Source: Aerophototrophica crusticola (GTDB lineage: Bacteria > Pseudomonadota > Alphaproteobacteria > Azospirillales > Azospirillaceae). Taken from it: a stretch of DNA of 64,000 nucleotides. The notes below the pieces were generated by a model. The model was not told the origin of the DNA. It saw only the letters and a program-made list of their open reading frames with translations, and ran no database searches. The stretch is from positions 1 through 64,000 of the forward strand of contig MOEB01000017.1 in NCBI GenBank assembly GCA_001939945.1, read 5' to 3'. Below, piece by piece: positions 27,501 through 36,378 of this stretch; the stretch's first letter is position 1; every line of letters starts with the position of its first letter. A program made the translations under genes and the position numbers.

Positions 27501-27740
27501 GGCCCCGGGCAGGTTGGCGCTGACCTGGATGGTGGGGAACTCCACCTGCGGCAGGGCCGCCACGGGCAGCAGGAAGAAGGCGGCGCCGCCGAACACCAGC
27601 AGGGCGGCGGACAACAGGAACGTGGCGATGGGCCGCCGGATGAAGGTCGCCGAGACGCTGCCATACTTCTCCCCCGGGAAGGGCGTCTCCCGCTCCGCCG
27701 GGTCCGCGCTGTCGTGGGGGTGGGTCTGGTGGTCGGTCAT
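24558..27740 (-). CDS. RND multidrug efflux permease (HAE1/MdtB-like)
   Basis: A 1060-residue inner-membrane proton antiporter. The first membrane helix and porter domain begin FIRRPIATFLLSAALLVFGG and PQVEFPTIQVSANLPGASPE. The proton-relay aspartate pair is in GLVVDDAIVMLENIVRHIED in helix 4. Twelve helices and two large periplasmic loops are evident, with the second half repeating the first (IGIVKKNAIMMVDFAIQEER). HAE1 pumps expel drugs, dyes or detergents through an outer-membrane TolC channel; no TolC gene is nearby. The start overlaps the adaptor stop (ATGA), so the two form an operon. Confidence 0.95.
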   Translation of the reverse strand: MTDHQTHPHDSADPAERETPFPGEKYGSVSATFIRRPIATFLLSAALLVFGGAAFFLLPVAALPQVEFPTIQVSANLPGASPEVMARSVAAPLERQLATIEGVAQLSSTSSTGSTQITLQFELGRDIDVGAQDVAAAIQAAQGRLPSDLPDPPTYRKVNPADAPVLIFALTSDQLPSYEVSRWADILAQQISSEEGVAEVRIAGEQKYAVRVDVNPTALAALGIGIDEVASTIQQTNLNRPKGQLQGQEKALGLDANDQLRDAQQFREVLVAYRNGAAVQLQDVARVYDGVEDERQRGLFGGRPGVILLVTRQADANVIDVVDRILAQVPQLTQGIPPTVQLTTVSDRSLSVRDSVHEVEFTLALTIGLVVLTILVFLRNLAATLIPATAVPLSLVGTFAAMWACGFSLNNLSLMGLTIAVGLVVDDAIVMLENIVRHIEDGMKPFEAALKGASEIGFTIVSITISLVAVFIPLLLMGGIVGRLFREFAVTVTVALIVSMVVSLTLTPMLAARYVKPEPPAETRGRLYRITERGFDGMLGFYRRTLDVVLRHQLATLLGTLVVIACTVALYVHLPKGFIPQEDTGSIQGQVEAPPDVSFTRMYQLMGEAASIAAQDPDVTGVAAFVGGRGGSGNTGRMFITLKPRGDRERGAEEVLADLRPKFAQMQGVKVFLQAAQNIRIGGRQTRSQYQFTLRSIDGGVLYEWAPRIEEELRKVPGVVDVATDQQTISPRLAITIDRVQAGRLGVTTQAVDDALYGAFGDRFVSTIYSDIDQYRVVMGVADRFQTDETALEGLYVRSNTGGLVPLTAFTSVKPAVAALSVNHSQQFPSVTLSFNLQPGTSLGQVVPLIEQVPAQVGAPGSITTLFEGTAQEFQRSLASQPILIAAALFAVYVVLGVLYESFIHPITILSTIPSAGLGALLGLWVTGLELSVVAIIGIVMLIGIVKKNAIMMVDFAIQEERAGKTPEESIRQACLLRFRPIMMTSFAAILGGIPLALSGGYGAELRTPLGVSIVGGLLVSQVLTLYSTPVVYLYLDRVQQRLSRRRQPRGAAPAAVPAE

Positions 27741-28933
27741 CGGGCATTCCCCCCTGCCGGCAGGGATGCCGCCTGGGCCGGCGCGCCGTTGCCTTGGGCC
27801 GGCGGCGGCGGTGCCTGTTCCCGCACCCGCACCTTGCCGCCGGGCACGACGCGGAGCTGGCCGTTCACGATCACCCGCTCCCCGCCCTGCAGGCCCTGGT
27901 CCACCACGGCCCGGCCCTCCGCCAGCACCGCCAGGGTGACGGGCCGCGCCTCCACCGTGTCGTCGGGGCGGACCAGGTAGACGTAGCGGCCGTCCGGGCC
28001 GGTGGCGACGGCCACCGCGTCCACCACCACCGCCTCCGGCCGGCGGTCCACCTCCAGGGCGACGGTCAGGAACTGGCCGGGCCAGAGGGCGTCATTCGGG
28101 TTCTTGAACCGGGCCTTCATGGCCACGGTCCCGGTGGCCGGGTCCACGGCGTTGTCAATGAAGGACAGCTCCCCCTCCGCCAGCCGCTGCCCGCCCTCCG
28201 CCTCCAGGGCGATGGCCGGTACCGGGCCCTTGGCCATGGCGGCGCGCACCTGCGGCAGGCGGTTCTGGGGGATGGAGAACTGCACGTCGATGGGGTCGAT
28301 CTGGTTGATGGTGGTCAGCGGCGTCGCCTGGCCCGGCCGGGCGATGTTGCCGAGGGTCAGTTGCGCCTGGCTGACCCGCCCGCCCACCGGCGCCACGATG
28401 CGGGTCCGTTCCAGGTCCACCCGCGTGGCGGCCACCCGCGCCTCGTCACCCCGGACCGTGGCCTCCAGCGCCTCCGTCCGGGCGCGCTGCTGGTCCAGGG
28501 ACTGCCGGCTTTGGAAGCTCTTGGCTGCCAGCTCCTGCGCCCGGGACAGGTCGCGCCGGGCGGACTCCAGGTTGGCCCGGTCCTGGGCCAGGGTGCCCTC
28601 CGCCTGGGCCAGGGCCGCCTCATAGGGCCGGGGGTCGATCTCGAACAGCAGGTCGCCCGGCTTCACCGCCTGCCCCTCGGTGAAGGCCACCTTGGTGATG
28701 GGCCCCTCCACCTGCGGCAGGATCTGCACGCTCTCCACCGGCCGCACCGTGCCCACCGCGGTGATGGAGACGGCGGCAGGCTCCCGGCGCACGGCGGCCA
28801 CGGTCACCTCCGGCGGCGGGGGTGGTCCTTTGGCCTCGCCGCCGGCCCCGCCGGCGCCGCGCCCGAACCAGTACCAGCCCCCGGCGGCAACCACCGCCAG
28901 CAGCACGAGCAGCAGCCAACCCCTGCCCCGCAT
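27737..28933 (-). CDS. RND efflux periplasmic adaptor subunit
   Basis: A 398-residue membrane-fusion protein. An N-terminal signal anchor (GWLLLVLLAVVAAGGWYWFG) precedes the barrel-sandwich region (VESVQILPQVEGPITKVAFT, GDLLFEIDPRPYEAALAQAE). A long coiled-coil hairpin follows (LAQDRANLESARRDLSRAQE), then the returning lipoyl strand RIVAPVGGRVSQAQLTLGNI. A C-terminal membrane-proximal domain ends in a Pro-rich tail. It links the permease to an outer-membrane channel. GAGGAGG lies just before the ATG. First gene of the efflux pair. Confidence 0.94.
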   Translation of the reverse strand: MRGRGWLLLVLLAVVAAGGWYWFGRGAGGAGGEAKGPPPPPEVTVAAVRREPAAVSITAVGTVRPVESVQILPQVEGPITKVAFTEGQAVKPGDLLFEIDPRPYEAALAQAEGTLAQDRANLESARRDLSRAQELAAKSFQSRQSLDQQRARTEALEATVRGDEARVAATRVDLERTRIVAPVGGRVSQAQLTLGNIARPGQATPLTTINQIDPIDVQFSIPQNRLPQVRAAMAKGPVPAIALEAEGGQRLAEGELSFIDNAVDPATGTVAMKARFKNPNDALWPGQFLTVALEVDRRPEAVVVDAVAVATGPDGRYVYLVRPDDTVEARPVTLAVLAEGRAVVDQGLQGGERVIVNGQLRVVPGGKVRVREQAPPPPAQGNGAPAQAASLPAGGNAR

Positions 28934-29489
28934 CGGACCTCCTCGATACCATCATCCGGCCATGCGACCGGGCATGCGGCCCGGCCTGCGGGGCGCCCCT
29001 GGTGAGGTAAGCTGGGACGACTCCGCGCCAATTGAACGATGGTCCGGCGGAAAACCTGCGCGCATAACGAAAGTCTAGGGCGTAAAAACGATCTGCCGCG
29101 CCAAGGGCTTAGGCCTGAACTGCTGGAATCCCCGGGTGTTTGCCGCCTGCCTAGGCCAGTCTGCCTACCGCTATCGAACGGGCTGCGCCCTTACTTCAAT
29201 AAGCCCAGGGTCATAGGCCTGCCTAGGCAGACTAGCTGGTTTTCCGACAAACTGTAGACTGCTAATTATGTCAACAGATTAACAAAACCGGTAGCCCGCA
29301 GGGAATAACGACCTGAATTCGTCGGCCTCGTCCGGGTAGTACCCTGGGCGGGATTGACGCTTGCCTGGACGTATGTTGGCGAACTCCTTGGACGCTCAAG
29401 ACTAGTCCCAGGATTACTACAACCGCCAGGACAGGAGCGGGTTACCCCTGAAGGCCCCCGACCGGTTTTCCCGCGCCAGGAGCCTTCCC
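28934..29489. other. Long divergent non-coding region before the poly-HAMP kinase
   Basis: About 556 bases without a gene. It is A+T-richer at 29230-29330 (tgtagactgctaattatgtc, acagattaacaaaaccggta), the likely promoter zone of the kinase. A cluster of CTGCCTA motifs lies at 29146-29232. AGGAG at 29478-29482 is the ribosome site of the kinase. I see no small RNA signature I can support. Confidence 0.5.
29146..29232. promoter_or_regulatory. CTGCCTAGG operator-like motif cluster
   Basis: CCTGCCTAGGCC at 29146-29157, CTGCCTA at 29161-29167 and the perfect palindrome CTGCCTAGGCAG at 29219-29230 share one core. Repetition in a promoter-sized region suggests a regulator site upstream of the kinase. 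The regulator is unknown. Confidence 0.4.
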
Positions 29490-32400
29490 GTGCAGCCCAT
29501 GCCCAGCACCGCCGCCGCCCTGCCCGCCACCGCGCTCGACGGGGCCGGGACGGAAGCCGCCTTCCTGGACGGCCGGCCGGTCACGCAGGCGGAGATGGTC
29601 CAACTGCTCCAGGCGCTCCAAGCGCTGAAGGTGGGTGACTTCTCGGTGCGCCTTGCCGGCGACCATGTGGGGCTGATGGGCAAGATCGCCGACAGCTTCA
29701 ATGAGATCGCCGCCGCGAACGAGCGCATGGCCCAGCAGCTGGAGCGGGTGGGCCAGGTGGTGGGGCGGGAGGGCCAGACCCGGCAGCGGGTGAAGTTCCA
29801 CCTGTCCCAGGGTGCCTGGGGCGACATGGAAAGCTCGGTCAACACGCTGATCGACGATTTGCTCTGGCCGACGACGGAGGTGACCCGCGCCATCACCGCC
29901 GTGGCCCGCGGCGACCTGTTGCAGACCGTGCCGCTTGACGTGGACGGTCGCCCGCTGAAGGGCGAGTTCCTGCGCTCCGCCACCATCGTCAACACGATGA
30001 TCAAGCAGTTGAACGTCTTCACCTCGGAAGTGACGCGCGTGGCGCGCGAGGTGGGCACCGACGGCAAGCTGGGCGGCCAGGCCCAGGTGCGGGAGGTGAC
30101 GGGCGTGTGGAAGGACCTGACGGAGTCCGTGAACTCCATGGCGTCCAACCTGACCGCCCAGGTGCGAAACATCGCGGAGGTGACCATCGCCGTGGCCAAC
30201 GGCGACCTGTCCAAGAAGATCACCGTGGACGTGCGGGGTGAGATCCTCCAGCTCAAGGAAGCCATCAACACGATGGTGGACCAGCTCCGCTCCTTCGCGT
30301 CGGAAGTGACCCGCGTGGCCCGTGAGGTGGGCACGGAGGGCAAGCTGGGCGGCCAGGCCATCGTGCCGGGCGTGGCGGGGACGTGGAAGGACCTGACGGA
30401 CTCCGTGAACGCCATGTGCGGCAACCTGACGGACCAGGTGCGCAACATCGCCCAGGTGACCACCGCCGTGGCCCGCGGCGACCTGTCCCGCAAGATCACC
30501 GTGGACGTGCGCGGCGAGATTTTGGAGCTGAAGGACACCATCAACACCATGGTGGACCAGCTCAACGCCTTCGCTGGTGAGGTGACGCGCGTGGCGCGTG
30601 AGGTGGGTACCGAGGGCAAGCTGGGCGGCCAGGCCATGGTGCCCGGCGTCGCCGGCACCTGGAAGGACCTGACCGACAACGTGAATTCCATGGCGGGCAA
30701 CCTGACGGCCCAGGTGCGCAACATCGCGGAGGTGGCGACCGCCATCGCCAACGGTGACCTGAGCCGCAAGATCACCGTGACCGTGTCCGGTGAGATCCTG
30801 CTGCTGAAGGAGACCATCAACACCATGGTGGACCAGCTCAACGCCTTCGCGGGCGAGGTGACCCGCGTGGCGCGAGAGGTGGGCACCGACGGGCGCCTGG
30901 GCGGCCAGGCCAACGTGCTGGGCGTGGCCGGTACGTGGAAGGACCTGACGGACTCCGTGAACTCCATGGCGTCCAACCTGACAGCGCAGGTCCGCAACAT
31001 CGCGGAGGTGTCCACCGCCATCGCCAACGGCGACCTGTCCAAGAAGATCACCGTGGACGTGCGGGGCGAGATCCTTCAGCTCAAGGAAACCATCAACACC
31101 ACCGTGGACCAGCTCAACGCTTTCGCGTCGGAGGTGACGCGCGTGGCGCGTGAGGTGGGCACGGAGGGCAAGCTGGGCGGCCAGGCGCAGGTGAAGGGCG
31201 TCGCCGGCACCTGGAAGGATTTGACTGACAGCGTGAACAGCATGGCGGGCAACCTGACCGCCCAGGTCCGCAACATCGCGGAGGTCGCCACCGCCGTGGC
31301 CCGCGGCGACCTCTCGAAGAAGATCACCGTGAACGTGTCCGGCGAGATCCTGCTGCTGAAGGAGACGCTGAACACCATGGTGGACCAGCTCAACGCCTTC
31401 GCGGCGGAGGTGACCCGCGTGGCGCGTGAGGTGGGCACCGACGGCAAGCTGGGCGGCCAGGCCACCGTGCCCGGCGTGGCGGGCACCTGGAAGGACCTGA
31501 CGGACAGCGTGAACTCCATGGCCGGCAACCTGACGGCCCAGGTCCGCAACATCGCGGAGGTGGCGACCGCCATCGCCGGCGGCGACCTGTCCCGCAAGAT
31601 CACCGTGGACGTGCGCGGCGAGATTTTGCAGCTCAAGGAAACCCTGAACACCATGGTGGACCAGCTCAACCGCTTCGCGGGTGAGGTGACCCGCGTGGCG
31701 CGTGAGGTGGGTACCGAGGGCAAGCTCGGCGGACAGGCCAACGTGCCGGGCGTCGCCGGTACGTGGAAGGACCTGACGGACTCCGTGAACTTCATGGCGT
31801 CCAACCTGACCGACCAGGTCCGCAACATCGCGGAGGTGACCACCGCCGTGGCCCGCGGCGACTTGAGCCGCAAGATCACCGTGGACGTGCGCGGCGAGAT
31901 TCTGGAGCTGAAGAACACCATCAACACCATGGTGGACCAGCTGAACGCCTTCGCCGGCGAGGTGACCCGCGTGGCCCGCGAGGTGGGCACCGAAGGGAAA
32001 CTGGGCGGCCAGGCGCAGGTGCCCGGGGTGGCCGGCACCTGGAAGGATTTGACGGACAGCGTGAACTCCATGGCGGGCAACCTGACCGCCCAGGTCCGCA
32101 ACATCGCGGAGGTGGCGACCGCCATCGCCGGCGGCGACCTGTCCAAGAAGATCACCGTGGACGTGCGTGGCGAAATCCTCCTCCTCAAGGAGACGCTGAA
32201 CACCATGGTGGAGCAGCTCCGCTCCTTCGCGGCGGAGGTGACCCGCGTGGCGCGTGAGGTGGGCACGGAGGGGCGCTTGGGCGGACAGGCTGTCGTGCCG
32301 GGCGTGGGCGGTACCTGGAAGGACCTGACCGACAACGTGAACCTTCTGGCGGCGAACCTGACCACCCAGGTCCGCAACATCGCGGAGGTGACCACGGCGG

Positions 32401-35400
32401 TGGCGCGCGGCGACCTGTCCCGCAAGATCACCGTGGACGTGAAGGGCGAGATTCTGGAGCTGAAGAACACCATCAACACCATGGTGGACCAGCTCAACGC
32501 CTTCGCCGGCGAGGTGACCCGCGTGGCGCGCGAGGTGGGCACCGAAGGGAAACTGGGCGGCCAGGCGCAGGTGCCCGGGGTGGCCGGCACCTGGAAGGAT
32601 TTGACGGACAGCGTGAACTCCATGGCGGGCAACCTGACCGCCCAGGTCCGCAACATCGCGGAGGTGGCGACCGCCATCGCCGGCGGCGACCTGTCCAAGA
32701 AGATCACCGTGGACGTGCGTGGCGAAATCCTCCTCCTCAAGGAGACGCTGAACACCATGGTGGAGCAGCTCCGCTCCTTCGCGGCGGAGGTGACCCGCGT
32801 GGCGCGTGAGGTGGGCACGGAGGGGCGCTTGGGCGGACAGGCTGTCGTGCCGGGCGTGGGCGGTACCTGGAAGGACCTGACCGACAACGTGAACCTTCTG
32901 GCGGCGAACCTGACCACCCAGGTCCGCAACATCGCGGAGGTGACCACGGCGGTGGCGCGCGGCGACCTGTCCCGCAAGATCACCGTGGACGTGAAGGGCG
33001 AGATTCTGGAGCTGAAGAACACCATCAACACCATGGTGGACCAGCTCAACGCCTTCGCCGGCGAGGTGACCCGCGTGGCGCGCGAGGTGGGTACCGAAGG
33101 AAAGCTCGGTGGTCAGGCGCAGGTGCCGGGCGTCGCCGGCACCTGGAAGGACCTGACCGACACGGTGAACGTCATGGCCGCCAACCTGACGGAGCAGGTG
33201 CGCGGCATCGTGAAGGTGGTGACCGCCGTGGCGAACGGCGACCTGAAGCAGTCCCTGACCGTGAAGTCGAAGGGTGAGGTGGCCGCCCTGGCGGAGACCA
33301 TCAACAACATGACGGCGACCCTGGCCACCTTCGCCGACCAGGTGACCACCGTGGCCCGCGAGGTGGGCGTGGAAGGCCGCCTGGGCGGGCAGGCCAACGT
33401 GCCCGGTGCCGCGGGCACCTGGAAGGACCTGACCGGCAACGTGAACCTGCTGGCCGCCAACCTGACCACCCAGGTGCGCGCCATCGCCGAGGTGGCCACC
33501 GCCGTGACCAAGGGCGACCTGACCCGCTCCATCCAGGTGGACGCCCGCGGCGAGGTGGCGGAGCTGAAGGACAACATCAACACGATGATCGACAACCTCC
33601 GCCTGACGACGGAGCGGAACACCGAGCAGGACTGGCTTAAGACGAACCTCGCCCGCTTCACCAACATGCTCCAGGGCCAGCGCGACCTGTCCACCGTGGG
33701 CCGGCTGCTGCTGTCGGAGCTGACCCCCCTGGTGGGCGCGCACCAGGGCGTCATCTACCAGATGGAGGGGGAGGAGGAACCCGGCATGCGGCTGGTGTCG
33801 GCTTACGCCGACGACCTTCCCGCCGGCCACCCGCTGCGCCTGGCAGTGGGCGAGGGGCTGGTGGGCCAGTGCGCCGCCGACCGCAAGCGCATCCTGATCA
33901 CGGAGGTGCCCAGCAACGTGGTGCCCATCCGCTCCGGCCTGTTCAAGGCGGTGCCGAAGAGCGTGGTGGTCTTCCCCGTGCTGTTCGAGGGCCAGGTCAA
34001 GGCGGTGATCGAGCTGGCCAGCATGACCGCCTTCACCGGCCTGCAACTGGCCTTCCTGGAGCAGCTCACCGCCAGCATCGGCATCGTGCTGAACTCCATC
34101 GAGGCGACCATGCAGACGGAGTCCCTGCTGCAACAGTCCCAGCAGCTCGCCGCTGAGCTGCAGTCCCAGCAGGGCGAGCTGCAGCAGACCAACGAGCAGC
34201 TGGAGCAGAAGGCCCAGCAGCTCGCCGAGCGCAACGTGGAGGTGGAGCGCAAGAACCAGGAGATCGAGCAGGCCCGCCGCGCGCTGGAGGAAAAGGCCAC
34301 CGAGCTGGCCCTGACGTCCAAGTACAAGTCGGAGTTCCTGGCTAACATGAGCCATGAGCTGCGCACGCCGCTGAACTCCATCCTCATCCTCGGCCAGCAG
34401 CTGGTGGACAACCCGGAGGGCAACCTGTCGGCCCGGCAGGTGGAGTTCGCGCGCACCATCCATGGCGCCGGCACCGACCTGCTGAACCTGATCAGCGACA
34501 TCCTGGACCTGTCGAAGATCGAGTCCGGCACCGTCAGCGTGGAGGCGGAGGAAATCCATGTGGGCACGCTGGTGGAGACGGTGGCCCGTCCCTTCCGGCA
34601 TGAGGCGGAAAACCGGCAGCTCGCCTTCGACGTGCAGGTGGACCCGCACCTGGGCCGCAACCTGTCCACCGACGCCAAGCGGTTGCAGCAGGTGCTGAAG
34701 AACCTGCTGTCCAACGCCTTCAAGTTCACCGACCAGGGCCGGGTGCGCCTGTCCGTCTCCGCCCGCGTGTCCGGCTGGACGCCGGACCACCCGGTCCTGT
34801 CCCAGGCGCCCCAGGTGGTGGCGTTCGAGGTGTCCGACAGCGGCATCGGCATCCCGGCGGAAAAGCAGCGCATCATCTTCGAGGCGTTCCAGCAGGCCGA
34901 CGCCAGCACCAGCCGCAAGTACGGCGGCACGGGCCTGGGCCTCGCCATCAGCCGCGAGCTGGCGAACCTGCTGGGCGGTGAGATCCAGTTGCGCTCCACC
35001 CCCGGCGTGGGCAGCGTCTTCACCCTGTTCATCCCCACCCGCTATCTGGGCCCCGGCTCGGGCCTGCGGCTGGTGACCAGCCCGGAGCCGCGGCCCCAGG
35101 CCCTGCTGCCGGTGGAGGCCGCCTGGCAGGCCGCCAAGGCGGAGCGGACCATCGAGGCGGTGACCGACGACCGGCACACCATCGAGAAGGGCGACCGCAT
35201 CCTGCTGGTGGTGGAGGACGACCCCCACTATGCCCGCATCGTCGCCGACCTGGCCCGGGACAAGGGGTTCAAGGTGCTGGTGGCGGCCCGGGGTGTGGAC
35301 GCGCTGGACCTCGCCAAGCGGTTCCAGCCGTCCGCCGTGTCGCTGGACGTGTTCCTGCCGGACATGCTGGGCTGGACGGTGCTGAGCCAGCTCAAGCACA

Positions 35401-36365
35401 ACCCGGCCACCCGGCACATCCCCGTGCAGATCGTGACCTTGGAGGAGGACCGCCGCCACGGCCTGTCCCGCGGCGCCTTCGCCTTCCTGACCAAGCCCAC
35501 CACGGCGGATGGGCTGGGGGCCGCCCTGGCTCGGATCAAGGAGTTCGCCCAGCCCCGCCGCAAGCGCCTGCTGGTCGTGGAGGACGACGCCGCCGAGCTG
35601 ATGTCCATCACCGAGCTGCTGGGCCATGACGACATCGAGGTGGTGCCCGCCGGCACCGGCCGGGAGGCCCTGCGCATACTGCGGGAGGAGCCCTGCGACT
35701 GCGTCGTGCTGGACCTGCGCCTGCCCGACATGACCGGGTTCGAGGTGCTGGAGAGCATCAGCGCCGACGCCGACCTGTCCGACCTGCCGGTGGTGGTCTT
35801 CACCGGCCGGGAGCTGTCGGCGGAGGAGGACGCCCGCCTGCACGCCATGGCCCGCAGCATCGTGGTCAAGGGGGTGGAGAGCCCGGAGCGGCTGCTGGAT
35901 GAGACCAGCCTGTTCCTGCACCGGGTGGTGGCCGAATTGCCGGAGCACAAGCGGCGCATGCTGGAGCGGCTGCATGGTTCCGACGACGATTTGGTCGGCC
36001 GCACCGTCCTGCTGGTGGACGACGACGCCCGCAACATCTTCGCCCTGTCGAGCGTGCTGGAGCGGCGGGGCATGCGGGTGCTGACCGCCACCACGGGCCG
36101 TGAGGCCATCGGCCTGATCGAGCAGACGCCCGACATCGCCCTGGTCCTGATGGACATCATGATGCCGGAGATGGACGGCTACCAGACCATGGGCGTGATC
36201 CGCGCCAACCCCGCCTTCCGGCGCCTGCCCATCCTCGCCCTGACGGCCAAGGCCATGAAGGGCGACCGGGAAAAGTGCTTGGAGGCCGGGGCTTCCGACT
36301 ACCTCGCCAAGCCGGTCAACACCGAACAGCTCCTGTCGGCGTTGCGCATGTGGCTGCACCGCTGA
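29490..36365 (+). CDS. Giant poly-HAMP hybrid histidine kinase with three receivers
   Basis: A 2291-residue soluble kinase with no signal peptide or membrane helix. Residues 38-176 hold divergent HAMP-like units. Residues 177-1372 are 13 tandem 92-residue units, each a HAMP pair ([58 protein letters not shown]). A GAF domain spans about 1390-1545 and a Gln-rich coiled coil about 1545-1610. HisKA has His1622 in [20 protein letters not shown], then an ATPase domain ([20 protein letters not shown]). Three receivers carry phospho-acceptors Asp1953, Asp2075 and Asp2222. The units closely match the repeats of fungal group III (Nik1/Os-1) osmosensing kinases, but those have about five or six. The first codon is GTG, seven bases after AGGAG; an ATG at 29499 is the alternative. 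The next gene starts 13 bases downstream. Confidence 0.95.
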   Translation: MQPMPSTAAALPATALDGAGTEAAFLDGRPVTQAEMVQLLQALQALKVGDFSVRLAGDHVGLMGKIADSFNEIAAANERMAQQLERVGQVVGREGQTRQRVKFHLSQGAWGDMESSVNTLIDDLLWPTTEVTRAITAVARGDLLQTVPLDVDGRPLKGEFLRSATIVNTMIKQLNVFTSEVTRVAREVGTDGKLGGQAQVREVTGVWKDLTESVNSMASNLTAQVRNIAEVTIAVANGDLSKKITVDVRGEILQLKEAINTMVDQLRSFASEVTRVAREVGTEGKLGGQAIVPGVAGTWKDLTDSVNAMCGNLTDQVRNIAQVTTAVARGDLSRKITVDVRGEILELKDTINTMVDQLNAFAGEVTRVAREVGTEGKLGGQAMVPGVAGTWKDLTDNVNSMAGNLTAQVRNIAEVATAIANGDLSRKITVTVSGEILLLKETINTMVDQLNAFAGEVTRVAREVGTDGRLGGQANVLGVAGTWKDLTDSVNSMASNLTAQVRNIAEVSTAIANGDLSKKITVDVRGEILQLKETINTTVDQLNAFASEVTRVAREVGTEGKLGGQAQVKGVAGTWKDLTDSVNSMAGNLTAQVRNIAEVATAVARGDLSKKITVNVSGEILLLKETLNTMVDQLNAFAAEVTRVAREVGTDGKLGGQATVPGVAGTWKDLTDSVNSMAGNLTAQVRNIAEVATAIAGGDLSRKITVDVRGEILQLKETLNTMVDQLNRFAGEVTRVAREVGTEGKLGGQANVPGVAGTWKDLTDSVNFMASNLTDQVRNIAEVTTAVARGDLSRKITVDVRGEILELKNTINTMVDQLNAFAGEVTRVAREVGTEGKLGGQAQVPGVAGTWKDLTDSVNSMAGNLTAQVRNIAEVATAIAGGDLSKKITVDVRGEILLLKETLNTMVEQLRSFAAEVTRVAREVGTEGRLGGQAVVPGVGGTWKDLTDNVNLLAANLTTQVRNIAEVTTAVARGDLSRKITVDVKGEILELKNTINTMVDQLNAFAGEVTRVAREVGTEGKLGGQAQVPGVAGTWKDLTDSVNSMAGNLTAQVRNIAEVATAIAGGDLSKKITVDVRGEILLLKETLNTMVEQLRSFAAEVTRVAREVGTEGRLGGQAVVPGVGGTWKDLTDNVNLLAANLTTQVRNIAEVTTAVARGDLSRKITVDVKGEILELKNTINTMVDQLNAFAGEVTRVAREVGTEGKLGGQAQVPGVAGTWKDLTDTVNVMAANLTEQVRGIVKVVTAVANGDLKQSLTVKSKGEVAALAETINNMTATLATFADQVTTVAREVGVEGRLGGQANVPGAAGTWKDLTGNVNLLAANLTTQVRAIAEVATAVTKGDLTRSIQVDARGEVAELKDNINTMIDNLRLTTERNTEQDWLKTNLARFTNMLQGQRDLSTVGRLLLSELTPLVGAHQGVIYQMEGEEEPGMRLVSAYADDLPAGHPLRLAVGEGLVGQCAADRKRILITEVPSNVVPIRSGLFKAVPKSVVVFPVLFEGQVKAVIELASMTAFTGLQLAFLEQLTASIGIVLNSIEATMQTESLLQQSQQLAAELQSQQGELQQTNEQLEQKAQQLAERNVEVERKNQEIEQARRALEEKATELALTSKYKSEFLANMSHELRTPLNSILILGQQLVDNPEGNLSARQVEFARTIHGAGTDLLNLISDILDLSKIESGTVSVEAEEIHVGTLVETVARPFRHEAENRQLAFDVQVDPHLGRNLSTDAKRLQQVLKNLLSNAFKFTDQGRVRLSVSARVSGWTPDHPVLSQAPQVVAFEVSDSGIGIPAEKQRIIFEAFQQADASTSRKYGGTGLGLAISRELANLLGGEIQLRSTPGVGSVFTLFIPTRYLGPGSGLRLVTSPEPRPQALLPVEAAWQAAKAERTIEAVTDDRHTIEKGDRILLVVEDDPHYARIVADLARDKGFKVLVAARGVDALDLAKRFQPSAVSLDVFLPDMLGWTVLSQLKHNPATRHIPVQIVTLEEDRRHGLSRGAFAFLTKPTTADGLGAALARIKEFAQPRRKRLLVVEDDAAELMSITELLGHDDIEVVPAGTGREALRILREEPCDCVVLDLRLPDMTGFEVLESISADADLSDLPVVVFTGRELSAEEDARLHAMARSIVVKGVESPERLLDETSLFLHRVVAELPEHKRRMLERLHGSDDDLVGRTVLLVDDDARNIFALSSVLERRGMRVLTATTGREAIGLIEQTPDIALVLMDIMMPEMDGYQTMGVIRANPAFRRLPILALTAKAMKGDREKCLEAGASDYLAKPVNTEQLLSALRMWLHR
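30018..33605 (+). repeat. 13 tandem 276-bp in-frame HAMP-pair repeats
   Basis: Units begin every 276 bases from 30018 (30018, 30294, 30570, 30846, 31122, 31398, 31674, 31950, 32226, 32502, 32778, 33054, 33330), each starting at a Phe codon. The first 11 are highly similar in protein. The last two are more diverged and lead into the GAF domain. Third-codon positions differ between most units, so the array is old apart from the 552-bp duplication. Confidence 0.95.
31950..33053 (+). repeat. Near-identical 552-bp tandem duplication inside the kinase
   Basis: Units 8-9 (31950-32501) and units 10-11 (32502-33053) encode identical proteins, and by eye differ at a single base, near the start (GCC versus GCG Ala codon). 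Neighbouring units differ at many silent sites. This indicates a very recent in-frame duplication or an assembly effect. Confidence 0.9.
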
Positions 36366-36378
36366 GGGGCCGGCAACA

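Noticed and set aside
30018-33605. Possible CRISPR or satellite array because of regular 276-bp repeats
   Set aside because: Repeats are far too long, have no spacers, keep the reading frame throughout and encode HAMP pairs.
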